64,000 nt of DNA from Streptomyces turgidiscabies Car8 (GCF_000331005.1 NZ_AEJB01000514.1:1-64000); one strand, 5' to 3'. Positions 48,222-56,645 are shown, counted from the stretch's first letter. A program made the numbers and translations. The notes: generated by a model not told the origin, from the letters alone.

Positions 48222-50611
48222 ACCCCGGCCCCGGGCCGCGGCCCGGGCAGCGCCTCGCTCGGCGTCAGGCGCCCCAGCAGTTCCTCGCGCTCGTCGGCGA
48301 AGGCCGGGTCGGCCTGGTAGTCGGAGTGGCCGAGGATCGGCGAGGGCAGCGGATTCTCCCTGCTGCGGCCGTAGGCGAGCGGATCCCTGAGCGGTGCCCG
48401 GTCCACTTCGGGGCCGCAGTCTCCCGGCAGGTGTACGGGGCCGCCGATCGGGTCGGTGAGCCGGTACAGGTTGCGCCAGCAGGCCACGTCGTGGTGCAGC
48501 GAGGCGAGCGCGGCGGGGCCGAAGTGGGCCGGGAACCAGCGGCCGTACAGGCGCTCCAGCGGTGAGCCGTACGTCAGCAGCGCGACGCGCCGCCGCACGG
48601 ACGGCTTCAGCTGCCAGGCGGCGGCCGCCGCGAGGACGCTGCCCTGGGAGTGTCCGGAGATGACCAGGCGTCCGCCGGTGGCCTCGGTCCAGGTGGCCAT
48701 CCGCCAGGTCAGGTCGGGCACCGCGCGCTCCGCGTAGCAGGGCGGTGCGAAGGGGTGGGAGGCGCGCGGCCAGAAGGTGCCGACGTCCCAGAGGATGCCG
48801 ATGGTGCGCCGCGCCGCCGGGTCCTTGTAGGCGCGCCGCCCCCAGGTGACGAACAGCAGGAAGCCGACTCCGATCAGCCAGGACCCGAGGGCCTGGGCTG
48901 TCTCGGCGGCGCCCTGGACGACCCCGTAGGCGCCGTGCGAGGCGTCTCCTGGCGTGTCGTCCGTGATCCGGGCTCCGATCAGCGCGGTGGCGCCCAGGAG
49001 CAGCGTGACCGCGGAGGTGATCCCGACGATGCGGGGCGCCCGGTCGGTGAGCGCGGCCATCGCGCGCATGCTCGCGATCCGGCGGGTGTGCACGGCGTCC
49101 ATGGGCTCCCCTGAGCCGTCGTCGTAGTCCCGCTCCACGGCGTCCAGCTCGGCGCGGCGCAGTTGCAGGGTGCGCCGGGCCAGCCAGCCGATCAGGCCCA
49201 GGACCACCAGGAGCACGGCGGGGATCACGGACGCCTGCCAGGTCAGCAGCACGGGCGGGCCTTCGATGGTGGCCCCGGTGCCGTCCAGCCAGTCGGCGAC
49301 GCGCTGGGACACGCCGCCGGACATCACGCCGCCCAGCGCGCAGGCGAGCGTCGCGACGGCCGGTCCGCCGAGGCCGCGCATGGCGGCTCGCGGGTCGGGG
49401 TGAGCGCGGTACAGCAGGTGGGCGACGACGGCCAGGACGACGACGATGAGGCCCTGGAGCAGTGCGAGGGTGCCGAAGGTCGTGTCGCCCGGCAGCCGCC
49501 CCGCCGACCGCCACCCGGGGCGCGACCAGCCCGCGTACACGGCCGTCACGAGCAGCAGGGCGAGCGCACCGCCCGGCAGGAGGCGGACGAGGCGGGCGTC
49601 GAGTTCCTTGTCGAGGCGCTTCTCGCTGCGGCCCCGGCGGCAGACCACCCACACCACGGCGACGGCCCCGGCGGCCAGCGACACGTACAGCAGCCCGGCC
49701 AGGGTCGCCAGGATCGCCGGACCGCCGGGTTCGCGGTCGTGCCGGGCGGCGGCCGAGCCGAGGGCGGCGGCGACCGTCAGCAGGCCTGCCGCGGTGTGCG
49801 CGGCACGCAGCCGGGCGACCAGCCGTCGGCCGTACCAGAACCCGGGGCGCCCGAGCGCCGTACGGCTGTTCTCGTCGGCGGGCTCGGGGGCGTGGGCCAT
49901 CGGCCGCTGGGACTCGTACGCCCTCCACGTGCGGCGGGACAGAAACCACAGGAGGCCGGTGAGTGCGGCGGGCACCACGGCGGCCAGGGCCAGCCGGCGG
50001 CCCGGCGCGCTCCACCAGCCGCCGCCCGACTCGGTCGGCGAGAGGAAACCGAGCCAGGAGTGCGCTTCGGCGCACGCGCGCGTGCCGGCGCACTGCCAGG
50101 CCGTGAGGTCGAGGGCGACCTCGCAGGCGGCGGCGACCAGGAGGACGGTGAGGGTAAGGCCGGCGAGGCGCACCAGGAGGCCGTAGAGGCGGACCGTGCC
50201 CTGCCGGTCGCGGGCGGTGGGGCGCATCCAGTGGGCGAGGTTGACCACCATGAACGGCAGCAGCAACAGCCACAGGGCGCGCGTGCCGTTGCCGGAGGTG
50301 AGGTTGCACCACACGTACGCCTCGCGCACCGGTGCGCCGTGCGGGTCGGCGGGCCGGTCCTCGGCCCCGACGTCGTCCGCGCGCCGGAAGACGGCGGCCG
50401 TGTCGTCGCCGGTGATGCGGACGGTCCGCGGATCATTGAGCATCTTGTCGGGCGTGGCGCCGCCGACGCCGTGGACCAGTAACTCCAGGGCGATGCCGGT
50501 GGTCGCCCCCGCTCCGGTCCGTTCGGTTCTTTCGGTTCTCACGGTTCTTTCGGGCGGCTCGGCCGCGTCGTTCGCTCCGGGCGTCGAGGCCCGTTCCTGT
50601 GCGTGCTCCAC
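48191..50611 (-). CDS. Large polytopic membrane protein with a serine-hydrolase (GHSQG) domain
   Basis: About 806 residues. It starts with a cytosolic segment containing LELLVHGVGGATPDKMLNDPRTVRITGDD, typical of an alpha/beta hydrolase oxyanion strand (HGVGG). About ten membrane helices then occupy residues 110-600. A C-terminal part carries the nucleophile elbow LVISGHSQGSVLAAAAAWQL and LTYGSPLERLYGRWFPAHFG, as in class 3 lipases. The hydrolase fold is thus apparently interrupted by the membrane domain. A lipid or ester substrate is likely but unproven. GTG 50611 is favoured because GGGGGA lies 9 bp upstream; GTG 50620 and 50725 are in frame. Confidence 0.8.
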   Translation of the reverse strand: MEHAQERASTPGANDAAEPPERTVRTERTERTGAGATTGIALELLVHGVGGATPDKMLNDPRTVRITGDDTAAVFRRADDVGAEDRPADPHGAPVREAYVWCNLTSGNGTRALWLLLLPFMVVNLAHWMRPTARDRQGTVRLYGLLVRLAGLTLTVLLVAAACEVALDLTAWQCAGTRACAEAHSWLGFLSPTESGGGWWSAPGRRLALAAVVPAALTGLLWFLSRRTWRAYESQRPMAHAPEPADENSRTALGRPGFWYGRRLVARLRAAHTAAGLLTVAAALGSAAARHDREPGGPAILATLAGLLYVSLAAGAVAVVWVVCRRGRSEKRLDKELDARLVRLLPGGALALLLVTAVYAGWSRPGWRSAGRLPGDTTFGTLALLQGLIVVVLAVVAHLLYRAHPDPRAAMRGLGGPAVATLACALGGVMSGGVSQRVADWLDGTGATIEGPPVLLTWQASVIPAVLLVVLGLIGWLARRTLQLRRAELDAVERDYDDGSGEPMDAVHTRRIASMRAMAALTDRAPRIVGITSAVTLLLGATALIGARITDDTPGDASHGAYGVVQGAAETAQALGSWLIGVGFLLFVTWGRRAYKDPAARRTIGILWDVGTFWPRASHPFAPPCYAERAVPDLTWRMATWTEATGGRLVISGHSQGSVLAAAAAWQLKPSVRRRVALLTYGSPLERLYGRWFPAHFGPAALASLHHDVACWRNLYRLTDPIGGPVHLPGDCGPEVDRAPLRDPLAYGRSRENPLPSPILGHSDYQADPAFADEREELLGRLTPSEALPGPRPGAGVQGSSGRSSG
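48230..48247. terminator. 18-bp GC palindrome at the convergent gene ends
   Basis: CCCGGGCCGCGGCCCGGG is perfectly self-complementary and lies 8 bp after the stop of the AAA+ gene, inside the last codons of the opposing gene. It could terminate the plus-strand transcript. Confidence 0.4.
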
Positions 50612-50775
50612 TGTTCGCACTCCCCCGTTGCTCGTGCTTCCCCCGTGCCTCGCCGACGGCCCTCGTCCTGTGAACGACGATGCCGGGCGGGACTGGAGGA
50701 TCTCCGCCAGGTGGGCTCCGTACACCTCTCGTCACGGAATCTCCCCGATCTGTGTGACAGGCGAGGAGCCGGTGT

Positions 50776-50788
50776 TGCCAGAGTGGCA
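50776..50788. promoter_or_regulatory. Inverted repeat in the upstream region of the DeoR gene
   Basis: TGCCAGAGTGGCA has 5-bp arms around GAG. It lies in the 378-bp spacer (50612-50989) between the divergent membrane hydrolase and DeoR genes. That spacer otherwise holds the possible small ORF at 50871 and no other recognisable gene. Confidence 0.35.
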
Positions 50789-50870
50789 TGTCCGCGTCGT
50801 GACGGGCAGTGGCGCGACGAGTACCGGCCCATGCGAGTATGGGACGTCCACCGGGCCGCTAGCAGGAGGA

Positions 50871-50993
50871 ATGTCCTTGTCGGAGCGGGTTCGCAGCAGG
50901 TGCGCAGCGGGTGTGCGGGACGTGTCGGAGTTGGTGGGGGCGAGTGGACCGGCAGGCCCGGATGAACCCCGGAAGGACGTGGAGCGGCCGTGA
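50871..50993 (+). CDS. Possible 40-residue small protein overlapping the DeoR start
   Basis: ATG 50871 follows AGGAGGA (close spacing). The frame encodes MSLSERVRSRCAAGVRDVSE and ends at a TGA (50991-50993) that overlaps the GTG start of the DeoR gene, the same GTGA coupling used elsewhere in the window. The peptide is charged and Cys-containing. Third-position GC is lower than in neighbouring genes, so it may be a regulatory leader peptide or chance. Confidence 0.35.
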   Translation: MSLSERVRSRCAAGVRDVSELVGASGPAGPDEPRKDVERP

Positions 50994-51808
50994 ATGACAA
51001 CCAGAACCTCCTCGCGGAGCAGCGCCGCGCCCTGATCCTCGACGAGGTACGGCGTCGCGGGGGCGTTCGCGTCAACGAGCTGACCCGCAAGCTCGGCGTG
51101 TCGGACATGACGGTCCGCCGTGACCTCGACGCGCTGGCCCGCCAGGGCGTCCTGGAGAAGGTGCACGGCGGCGCGGTGCCGATCGTCGAGGCGAGCACCC
51201 ACGAGCCGGGGTTCGAGGCCAAGTCCGGCCTGGAACTGACGGCCAAGGAGGACATCGCCCGGGCCGCGGCGGAGCTGGTCGCGCCGGGCTCGGCGATCGC
51301 CCTGTCGGGCGGTACGACGACGTACGCGCTGGCGCATCATCTGCTGGACGTGCCGGATCTGACCGTGGTGACCAACTCGGTGCGCGTGGCCGACGTCTTC
51401 CACACCGCGCAGCGCGTGTCGGGGCAGCGGCAGGGGGCGGCGACGGTGGTGCTGACCGGTGGGGTGCGGACTCCGTCCGACTCACTGGTGGGGCCGGTGG
51501 CCGACCAGGCGATCGCGTCGCTCCACTTCGACGTGCTGTTCCTCGGCGTGCACGGGATATCGGTAGAGGCCGGGCTGTCCACGCCGAACCTCGCCGAGGC
51601 GGAGACGAATCGGCGGCTGGTGCAGTCCGCTCGGCGCGTTGTCGTGGTTGCCGACCACACCAAGTGGGGGACGGTGGGGCTCAGTTCGTTCGCGGCGTTG
51701 GAGCAGGTGGATACGTTGGTGACGGACTCCGGGTTGGTGCCTGAGGCTCGGGCTGAGGTTGCGGAGCATTTGCGGCGGCTGGTTGTCGCCGGTGAAGGGG
51801 GGAGTTGA
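50990..51808 (+). CDS. DeoR/GlpR-family transcriptional regulator
   Basis: 272 residues. The N-terminal DeoR helix-turn-helix is EQRRALILDEVRRRGGVRVNELTRKLGVSDMTVRRDLDALARQGVLEKVHGGAV (9-62). The sugar-phosphate-sensing DeoR C domain follows (IALSGGTTTYALAHHL, VVTNSVRVADVF, VLTGGVRTPSDSLVGPVADQAI, VVVVADHTKWGTVGLSSFA). It probably represses sugar-phosphate metabolism. GTG 50990 is preceded by GGAG at 5 bp. No sugar gene adjoins it, but the SIS/aldolase/RpiB genes at 59-62 kb are possible targets. Confidence 0.9.
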   Translation: MNDNQNLLAEQRRALILDEVRRRGGVRVNELTRKLGVSDMTVRRDLDALARQGVLEKVHGGAVPIVEASTHEPGFEAKSGLELTAKEDIARAAAELVAPGSAIALSGGTTTYALAHHLLDVPDLTVVTNSVRVADVFHTAQRVSGQRQGAATVVLTGGVRTPSDSLVGPVADQAIASLHFDVLFLGVHGISVEAGLSTPNLAEAETNRRLVQSARRVVVVADHTKWGTVGLSSFAALEQVDTLVTDSGLVPEARAEVAEHLRRLVVAGEGGS

Positions 51809-51860
51809 GGGGGGCGCCCAAGGGGGTGGCCTTATGAGTGTGGTCGCGGGTGCGGCGTTC

Positions 51861-51897
51861 GCCGTGGCTTGTCGCGCAGTTCCCCGCGCCCCTGGGG
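51861..51897. repeat. Dispersed Streptomyces repeat between convergent genes
   Basis: GCCGTGGCTTGTCGCGCAGT followed by TCCCCGCGCCCCTGGGG reproduces the core of the array at 30211-30680. It occupies the short gap between the convergent DeoR and cysteine desulfhydrase-like genes, consistent with a transcription-end function. Confidence 0.7.
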
Positions 51898-53031
51898 TCA
51901 GTTGGGCCACAGGCCTGTTTCTAGGAACACCTCGATCGTTCCGCCGTACGGCTCGATGTTCAGGGACTGTTCCTTCAGCCAGGTGTCCGAGTAGTACTTG
52001 TCCAGGTAGCGGTCGCCGTGGTCGCACAGGAGGGTTACCACGCTGCCCTGCTGGTTCTGCGCGACCATTTCCGCCACGATCTTGAGGGCGCTCCACAGGC
52101 CCGTTCCCGTGGAGGCTCCCGCCTTGCGGCCGATGGCTTGTTCCAGGGCTCTCACCGCTGCGATGCTCGCCGCGTCCGGGACCTTCATCATGCGGTCCAC
52201 CGCTCCGGGTACGAAGCTGGGCTCCATCCGGGGGCGGCCGATGCCCTCGATGCGGGAGCCGCAGTCGCAGGTGACGTCCGGATCGCCGGTGGTCCAGCCC
52301 TCGAAGAAGCAGGAGTTCTCCGGGTCGGCGACACAGATGCGGGTGTCGCGCTGCGTGTAGTGGACGTAGCGGGCGAGCGTCGCCGACGTGCCGCCGGTGC
52401 CGGCCGTGGCGACGATCCACGCGGGCTCCGGAAAACGCTCCAACTCCAGTTGCCGGAAGATGGATTCGGCGATGTTGTTGTTCCCGCGCCAGTCCGTGGC
52501 CCGTTCCGCGTAGGTGAACTGGTCCATGTAGTGGCCGCCCGTCTCCGCCGCGAGGGCTGCCGAGGCCTCGTACATTTTGCGGGAGTCGTCCACGAAGTGG
52601 CACTGGCCGCCGTGGAACTCGATGAGGCGGCACTTCTCGGCGCTGGTCGTGCGGGGCATCACCGCGATGAAGGGCACGCCGATCAGCTTCGCGAAGTACG
52701 CCTCCGAGACGGCGGTGGAGCCGCTGGACGCCTCGATCACCGGGCGGCCGGGGCGGATCCAGCCGTTGCACAGCCCGTAGAGGAAGAGGGAGCGGGCGAG
52801 GCGGTGCTTGAGGCTTCCGGTGGGGTGAGTGGACTCGTCCTTCAGATACAGGTCGATGCCCCACCTCTCGGGCAGCGGAAAGCGCAGCAGGTGGGTGTCG
52901 GCCGAGCGGTTGGCGTCGGCCTGGACCTTACGGACGGCCTCTTTGAGCCAGTCCCGGTAGTCGGCGTCGCTGCGGTCCACGTCGAGGGTGTCCAGGGTTT
53001 CGGCGGTCCCGGTGGGGTCGGGGATGCTCAC
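51898..53031 (-). CDS. PLP-dependent cysteine synthase-family protein, Cds1 (L-cysteine desulfhydrase)-like
   Basis: 377 residues from GTG 53031 (AAGGAG 6 bp upstream). It is a fold-type II PLP enzyme. The Schiff-base lysine lies in DESTHPTGSLKHRLAR (about residue 74), followed by IEASSGSTAVSEAYFAKLIGVPFIAVMP and a glycine-rich phosphate loop VATAGTGGTSATLARYV. The C-terminal half has CVADPENSCFFEGW and STGTGLWSALKIVAEM. The closest characterised relative I know is mycobacterial Cds1 (Rv3684), which degrades cysteine to sulfide, pyruvate and ammonia. A 17-bp palindrome at 53132 may control it. Confidence 0.85.
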   Translation of the reverse strand: MSIPDPTGTAETLDTLDVDRSDADYRDWLKEAVRKVQADANRSADTHLLRFPLPERWGIDLYLKDESTHPTGSLKHRLARSLFLYGLCNGWIRPGRPVIEASSGSTAVSEAYFAKLIGVPFIAVMPRTTSAEKCRLIEFHGGQCHFVDDSRKMYEASAALAAETGGHYMDQFTYAERATDWRGNNNIAESIFRQLELERFPEPAWIVATAGTGGTSATLARYVHYTQRDTRICVADPENSCFFEGWTTGDPDVTCDCGSRIEGIGRPRMEPSFVPGAVDRMMKVPDAASIAAVRALEQAIGRKAGASTGTGLWSALKIVAEMVAQNQQGSVVTLLCDHGDRYLDKYYSDTWLKEQSLNIEPYGGTIEVFLETGLWPN

Positions 53032-53131
53032 GTCAGGCTCCTTGTGCTGCGTACGCCGACAGCTCTCGTCGGGCAGCCGGACACCTCGATCATAGACACC
53101 TTGCACACGCTCCTCACCTGCATAAACACCT

Positions 53132-53148
53132 CTTTGGGCGGCCCAAAG
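53132..53148. promoter_or_regulatory. 17-bp palindrome upstream of the Cds1-like gene
   Basis: CTTTGGGCGGCCCAAAG has perfect 8-bp arms around a central G and lies 101 bp before the start codon. It is the only notable element of the 337-bp gene-free stretch 53032-53368, which serves the divergent Cds1-like gene and the small gene at 53369. Confidence 0.5.
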
Positions 53149-53368
53149 GCAGGCCTTGGCACAAGGGGTGGGAAAAGAGGGGACGGGGGGCGGGGGCGCC
53201 CGGGGCGCATCCCGGTGAGTGCTTCCACCGGTTGGCGTGGAGCGTCGTACGCACTGGTGCTCCTCGCCGGGGGCAGGCAGACTGCACGGCACGGGGGCGC
53301 ACACTGGATCACGTTCCACGCGGGACGACCACGCATCTCGGCACAGGCCGACTAGGGGGCGGAGCATC

Positions 53369-53692
53369 ATGGCGGAGCCGGAGTTCACGGCCACGGGCGT
53401 GCGGATCGGGAAGAGGCTGCGCTCCCTCACCCGAGCCGGACAGGTCCGGATCAGCGGGGGCAGGCTGGAGTTGCTCACCAGTTACGGCAGCGAGATCGAC
53501 AGCGCTCCCGTGCAGGCGGTGCGCGCGTCGAAGCCCTGGTTCGCGGCGGACGACCGGGCGCTGGCAGACCTCAACGGCAAGCGATACCTGCTGACGCTGG
53601 GGGAACACGACCCCGCACCGGGGCGGCCCGGACCGCCCGCGGCGCGCCGCTTCATCGAGGCCGTACGCAAGGCGGCCGGGCGCGGGCACTAG
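53369..53692 (+). CDS. Hypothetical small protein
   Basis: 107 residues. TGVRIGKRLRSLTRAGQVRISGGRLELLTSYGSEIDSAPVQAVRASKPWFAADDRALADLNGKRYLLTLGEHDP suggests a compact beta-rich domain, followed by a Pro-rich turn and a C-terminal helix (ARRFIEAVRKAAG). I recognise no family or catalytic motif. ATG 53369 has GGAG 5 bp upstream and codon bias is strongly Streptomyces-like, so it is very probably real. The frame is open back to 53219. Confidence 0.7.
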   Translation: MAEPEFTATGVRIGKRLRSLTRAGQVRISGGRLELLTSYGSEIDSAPVQAVRASKPWFAADDRALADLNGKRYLLTLGEHDPAPGRPGPPAARRFIEAVRKAAGRGH

Positions 53693-53890
53693 GACGCCAG
53701 GGACCGGCGGCCACACCTCGCGTGGGCACGAGTACGCCCGGAACCATGCCGCGAGTTGCGGGTTTCCGCCCCCTGAGTCACGCTTGTCACACATCACTCT
53801 GGGTTTACCGGCGATAACGCTGCGAACCAGCCCGCCGGCCATAGACAGCAGGCGGCCATCACACACAGCCACTCTGCTGGATCCGCTCTC

Positions 53891-54505
53891 GTGTCTTCTT
53901 CCGGACCTCAATTCGGGGAGTCGCAAGCCGTGATCAGTCACCCAAGCAGGCACTGCACGGTGGAGCTCCAAGCCCTGCCGTCGCGGATCGGCCAGGTCCG
54001 CAGAATCGTCTCTGCACATTTGCGTTACTGGCATCTTGATCCCTTGATAGACCGAGCGTCGCTCGGTGTGACCGAACTGCTGACCAACGTCCACCGGCAC
54101 GCCCAGCCCGACAAGCTGTGCACCGTGGAGATCGAGGTCCTGCTCGACCGGCTCACCGTCTCGGTCCACGATCACGACCCGCGCATTCCCGAACTGCGGG
54201 ACGCGGATCCCACCGCCACCTGCGGACGCGGCCTCGCGATGGTCGCCGCGGTCAGCGAGAGCTGGGGTGTGCGGCCGGACGGCGAGTCCGGAAAGGTCGT
54301 GTGGTTCACCCTGCCGACGGTCGCACCGGCGGTGGCGGCTCCGGAGACCCGGCCGGCGACCGCGGCACCCGCACAGCTGCCCTTCGAGGAGCAGCTGCGT
54401 GACGGGCCCGGATTCGACGAGCCGCCGTACGACAAGGGACACAAGCCGGGGGCACTCCGGCGCAGGCCGGAACACGCTCCCGCCCGGTCGGCCGTTGCCG
54501 GCTGA
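53891..54505 (+). CDS. HATPase-domain regulatory protein (anti-sigma factor / RsbW-like)
   Basis: 204 residues. The core (about 20-145) is an HATPase_c_2 domain: helix LPSRIGQVRRIVSAHLRYWHLDPLIDRASLGVTELLTNVHRHA with the Mg-binding Asn of the N box, then VHDHDPRIPEL in the G1 region and GRGLAMVAAVSESWGVRPDGESGKVVWFTLP in the G2/G3 region. The tail is Pro/Ala-rich and disordered. Streptomycetes encode dozens of such serine kinase-like proteins that bind anti-sigma-antagonists and control sigma factors. No partner gene is adjacent. Start GTG 53891. Confidence 0.85.
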   Translation: MSSSGPQFGESQAVISHPSRHCTVELQALPSRIGQVRRIVSAHLRYWHLDPLIDRASLGVTELLTNVHRHAQPDKLCTVEIEVLLDRLTVSVHDHDPRIPELRDADPTATCGRGLAMVAAVSESWGVRPDGESGKVVWFTLPTVAPAVAAPETRPATAAPAQLPFEEQLRDGPGFDEPPYDKGHKPGALRRRPEHAPARSAVAG

Positions 54506-54555
54506 CCGGGCGGTGACCGCCGGAATCCCTCCCCCTCCCCCGCCGTGCCCGTACG

Positions 54556-54857
54556 TCACTCGGTGACGATGGCCCGCAGTACGTCCAGGCGTGCCGCCCG
54601 CCGGGCCGGGCGCAGCCCCGCGAGTGCGCCGGCCGTGACGCCGTGACGCCCACCAGGCACGACCGCGAGCTGTCCGGACGGCGGCGCGAAGGCGAAGACA
54701 CTGCCGCTCACGCCGTCCGAGGCCTTCACCAGCACCCGGCCGGAACGACGGCGCTCAGCCCGTCGAGGGCCCGTACGGCGGTGTCACCACCGCCGTACGC
54801 CTTCACCGCGTCGACGGCACCGGCCGCCGTACGGGCCGTGGTGGTGGCGATGGTCAT
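54556..54857 (-). pseudogene. Deletion relic joining the start of an ABC ATPase gene to the end of an FtsX-type permease gene
   Basis: From ATG 54857 the frame reads MTIATTTARTAAGAVDAVKA, then YGGGDTAVRALDGLSAVVPAG, which is the beginning of a MacB/FtsE-like ATPase just before the Walker A segment. It then meets a stop (GGGTGCTGGTGA). A neighbouring frame contains GSVFAFAPPSGQLAVVPGG and then VTAGALAGLRPARRAARLDV followed by LRAIVTE and TGA at 54556-54558, the characteristic C-terminus of an FtsX permease. All the catalytic ATPase and membrane domains are missing. The ATG overlaps the SHOCT gene stop (ATGA, 54854-54857), the usual order of the intact SHOCT-ABC-FtsX operon in Streptomyces. Confidence 0.8.
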
Positions 54858-55171
54858 ACCGCGCCGCCCTTGCCCGGGCGCCCGCTCGCGGCGCCGAACT
54901 GCTCGTCCAGGACGGAGAGCCGGCGCCAGTACTCGTCCTCGTCGATCTCGCCGGAGGCGAAGCGCCGGCCCAGTACGGCGAGTGGCGCGTCGCCGGAGAG
55001 ACGGTCCTGCGTGTCGTCACGGCCGCCCATGGGACGCCACGGGCCTCGGCGACCGCGCCAGGCCGTGCGGCGCAGGACGGTGACGACGCCGATCACGACG
55101 GCCGCCCAGATCAGCGGGAAGAACAGGATCCACGGGCCGGGGCCGCCGTTCCAGTTCGCGAGGGTGTTCAT
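54854..55171 (-). CDS. SHOCT-domain membrane protein, partner of a lost ABC transporter
   Basis: 105 residues. One membrane helix (WILFFPLIWAAVVIGVVTVLRR) is followed by a basic linker and the C-terminal SHOCT motif APLAVLGRRFASGEIDEDEYWRRLSVLDEQF. SHOCT segments mediate oligomerisation or membrane targeting. ATG 55171 has GGGAGA 9 bp upstream. The stop overlaps the ATG of the ABC-ATPase relic, so it survives without its transporter. The 55172-55400 spacer upstream has an imperfect inverted repeat GTGTAC...GTACAC-like (about 55264-55285) and nothing else I can identify. Confidence 0.82.
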   Translation of the reverse strand: MNTLANWNGGPGPWILFFPLIWAAVVIGVVTVLRRTAWRGRRGPWRPMGGRDDTQDRLSGDAPLAVLGRRFASGEIDEDEYWRRLSVLDEQFGAASGRPGKGGAV

Positions 55172-55400
55172 GTCGAGTCATCTCCCGGGTCGGGGTTTTT
55201 CGTTGATGCCTCGAGGTTCGCGCCGGGAGGGGGTCCGGGTCGTCGTACGGCCGACGGCAGTACGTGTACCTCCCCGGGAGTACACGGGGCCCTTCCGGCT
55301 GCTTCCCATCTGCTTCCCGCGCGGCGCGGCGCCGTCCCCGCGATCGGCCGGCGACCGCACGTGGCGGCGCTGTGGAGCCCACGGGACAGGACGACCCGTC

Positions 55401-56645
55401 CTAGGGCTGGGCCAGCGCCCCCAGCGGGTCGTCCAGTACCGGTTGCCACGCCAGTTCGGCCGCTCCCACCAGGCTGTTGTGGTCCAGCGTGCACGCCAGG
55501 ATGGGCACACCGCCGCTGCGGCCCCACAGGCTGCGGTCGGCGACCACCGCGCGCAGACGGTCCGCGTCGGCGTCGAGGAGGGTCCGGTGCAGGCCGCCGA
55601 GGATGATGCGGTCCGGGTTGAGGATGTTCACGAGGCCCGCCAGGCCGAGGCCCAGGCGGTCGATCAAAGTCTCGGCGGCCGTGCGGACCGTCGGGTCCGT
55701 GTACTGGTCGCGGATCAGGTCGTTGGACTGCTGGAGCAGGGACACCTCGGGGCCGGGGTCGCGGCCCGCAGCGGTGAGGAAGGCGAGCGGGTCGGCCTCG
55801 ACGTCCAGGCAACCCCGGCTGCCGCAGTAGCAGGGGCGTCCCTCGGGGTTGACGGTGAGGTGACCGACTTCGAGTGCGAGGCCCGAACTGCCCGTGTGCA
55901 GGCGCCCGTCGAGGACCAGCGCCCCGCCGACCCCCCGGTGCCCGGTGGCCACGCACAGCAGGTCGCGGGCGCCGCGTCCGGCGCCGTGCCGGTGTTCGGC
56001 GAGCGCGGCGAGGTTGACGTCGTTGCCCGCGAAGGCCGGGCCCGCGATGCCCGCCTCCCGTACGCACTCGGCGAAGATCTCCCGTACCGCCGAACCGGCC
56101 GGCCAGGCGAGGTGCAGCGGGTTCAGGGCCAGGCCTTCGGGTTCGGCGACGGCGGACGGCACGGCGAGACCGGCGCCCACACACCGCCGGCCGGTGTCCC
56201 TCAGCAGCTCGGCACCCGCGTCGACGACCGAGCCGAGCACCTTCGCCGGGTCGGCGTCGACGGTCTCGCAACCGGGCGCGGTGGCGACGATCCGCCCGCC
56301 GAGCCCGACCAGCGCGGCCCGAAAGCCGTCGGCGTGCACCTGTGCGGCCAGAACGACCGGCCCGTCCTCTGCGACGTCGAGCCGGTGTGAGGGGCGACCC
56401 TGTGAACCGGCCGCCGCGCCCGGCCGGGCGTCCACTCTGATCAGCCCGAGCGCCTCCAGCTCGGACGCCACCGCGCCGGCCGTCGCCCGGGTGACTCCCA
56501 GCTCGGCGGTGAGCACGGCCCGGGTGGGCGCCCTGCCGGTGTGCACGAGCTCCAAGGCGGGCCCGAGTGCGCCGCGCCCCCGGTCCAACCGCGTCCTCGA
56601 GGTGGTCCCCTCCCCCGCCGTCCGGGGGTCAGCCTTGCCGCTCAT
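55401..56645 (-). CDS. ROK-family transcriptional regulator
   Basis: 414 residues. The N-terminal winged helix is LELVHTGRAPTRAVLTAELGVTRATAGAVASELEALGLIRVD (about 31-72). It is followed by a ROK sugar-kinase-like domain with the zinc motif GHLTVNPEGRPCYCGSRGCLDVEA and LVNILNPDRIILGGL. The ATP-binding DxGxT is degenerate, as in NagC/XylR-type repressors. The effector is probably a sugar or amino sugar. The gene is monocistronic; target genes are not apparent nearby. Start ATG 56645 has GGAGA 9 bp upstream. Confidence 0.9.
   Translation of the reverse strand: MSGKADPRTAGEGTTSRTRLDRGRGALGPALELVHTGRAPTRAVLTAELGVTRATAGAVASELEALGLIRVDARPGAAAGSQGRPSHRLDVAEDGPVVLAAQVHADGFRAALVGLGGRIVATAPGCETVDADPAKVLGSVVDAGAELLRDTGRRCVGAGLAVPSAVAEPEGLALNPLHLAWPAGSAVREIFAECVREAGIAGPAFAGNDVNLAALAEHRHGAGRGARDLLCVATGHRGVGGALVLDGRLHTGSSGLALEVGHLTVNPEGRPCYCGSRGCLDVEADPLAFLTAAGRDPGPEVSLLQQSNDLIRDQYTDPTVRTAAETLIDRLGLGLAGLVNILNPDRIILGGLHRTLLDADADRLRAVVADRSLWGRSGGVPILACTLDHNSLVGAAELAWQPVLDDPLGALAQP

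Noticed and set aside
44946..50312. 1788-residue minus-strand open frame
   Set aside because: It is antisense to the MOSC, membrane protein and beta-helix-AAA+ genes and runs in a shifted frame through the hydrolase gene; composition is shadow-like.
53780..53890. WhiG-type promoter (GGCGATAA near 53811) before the HATPase gene
   Set aside because: The -10-like octamer is close to consensus, but no TAAA -35 element sits at the required spacing.
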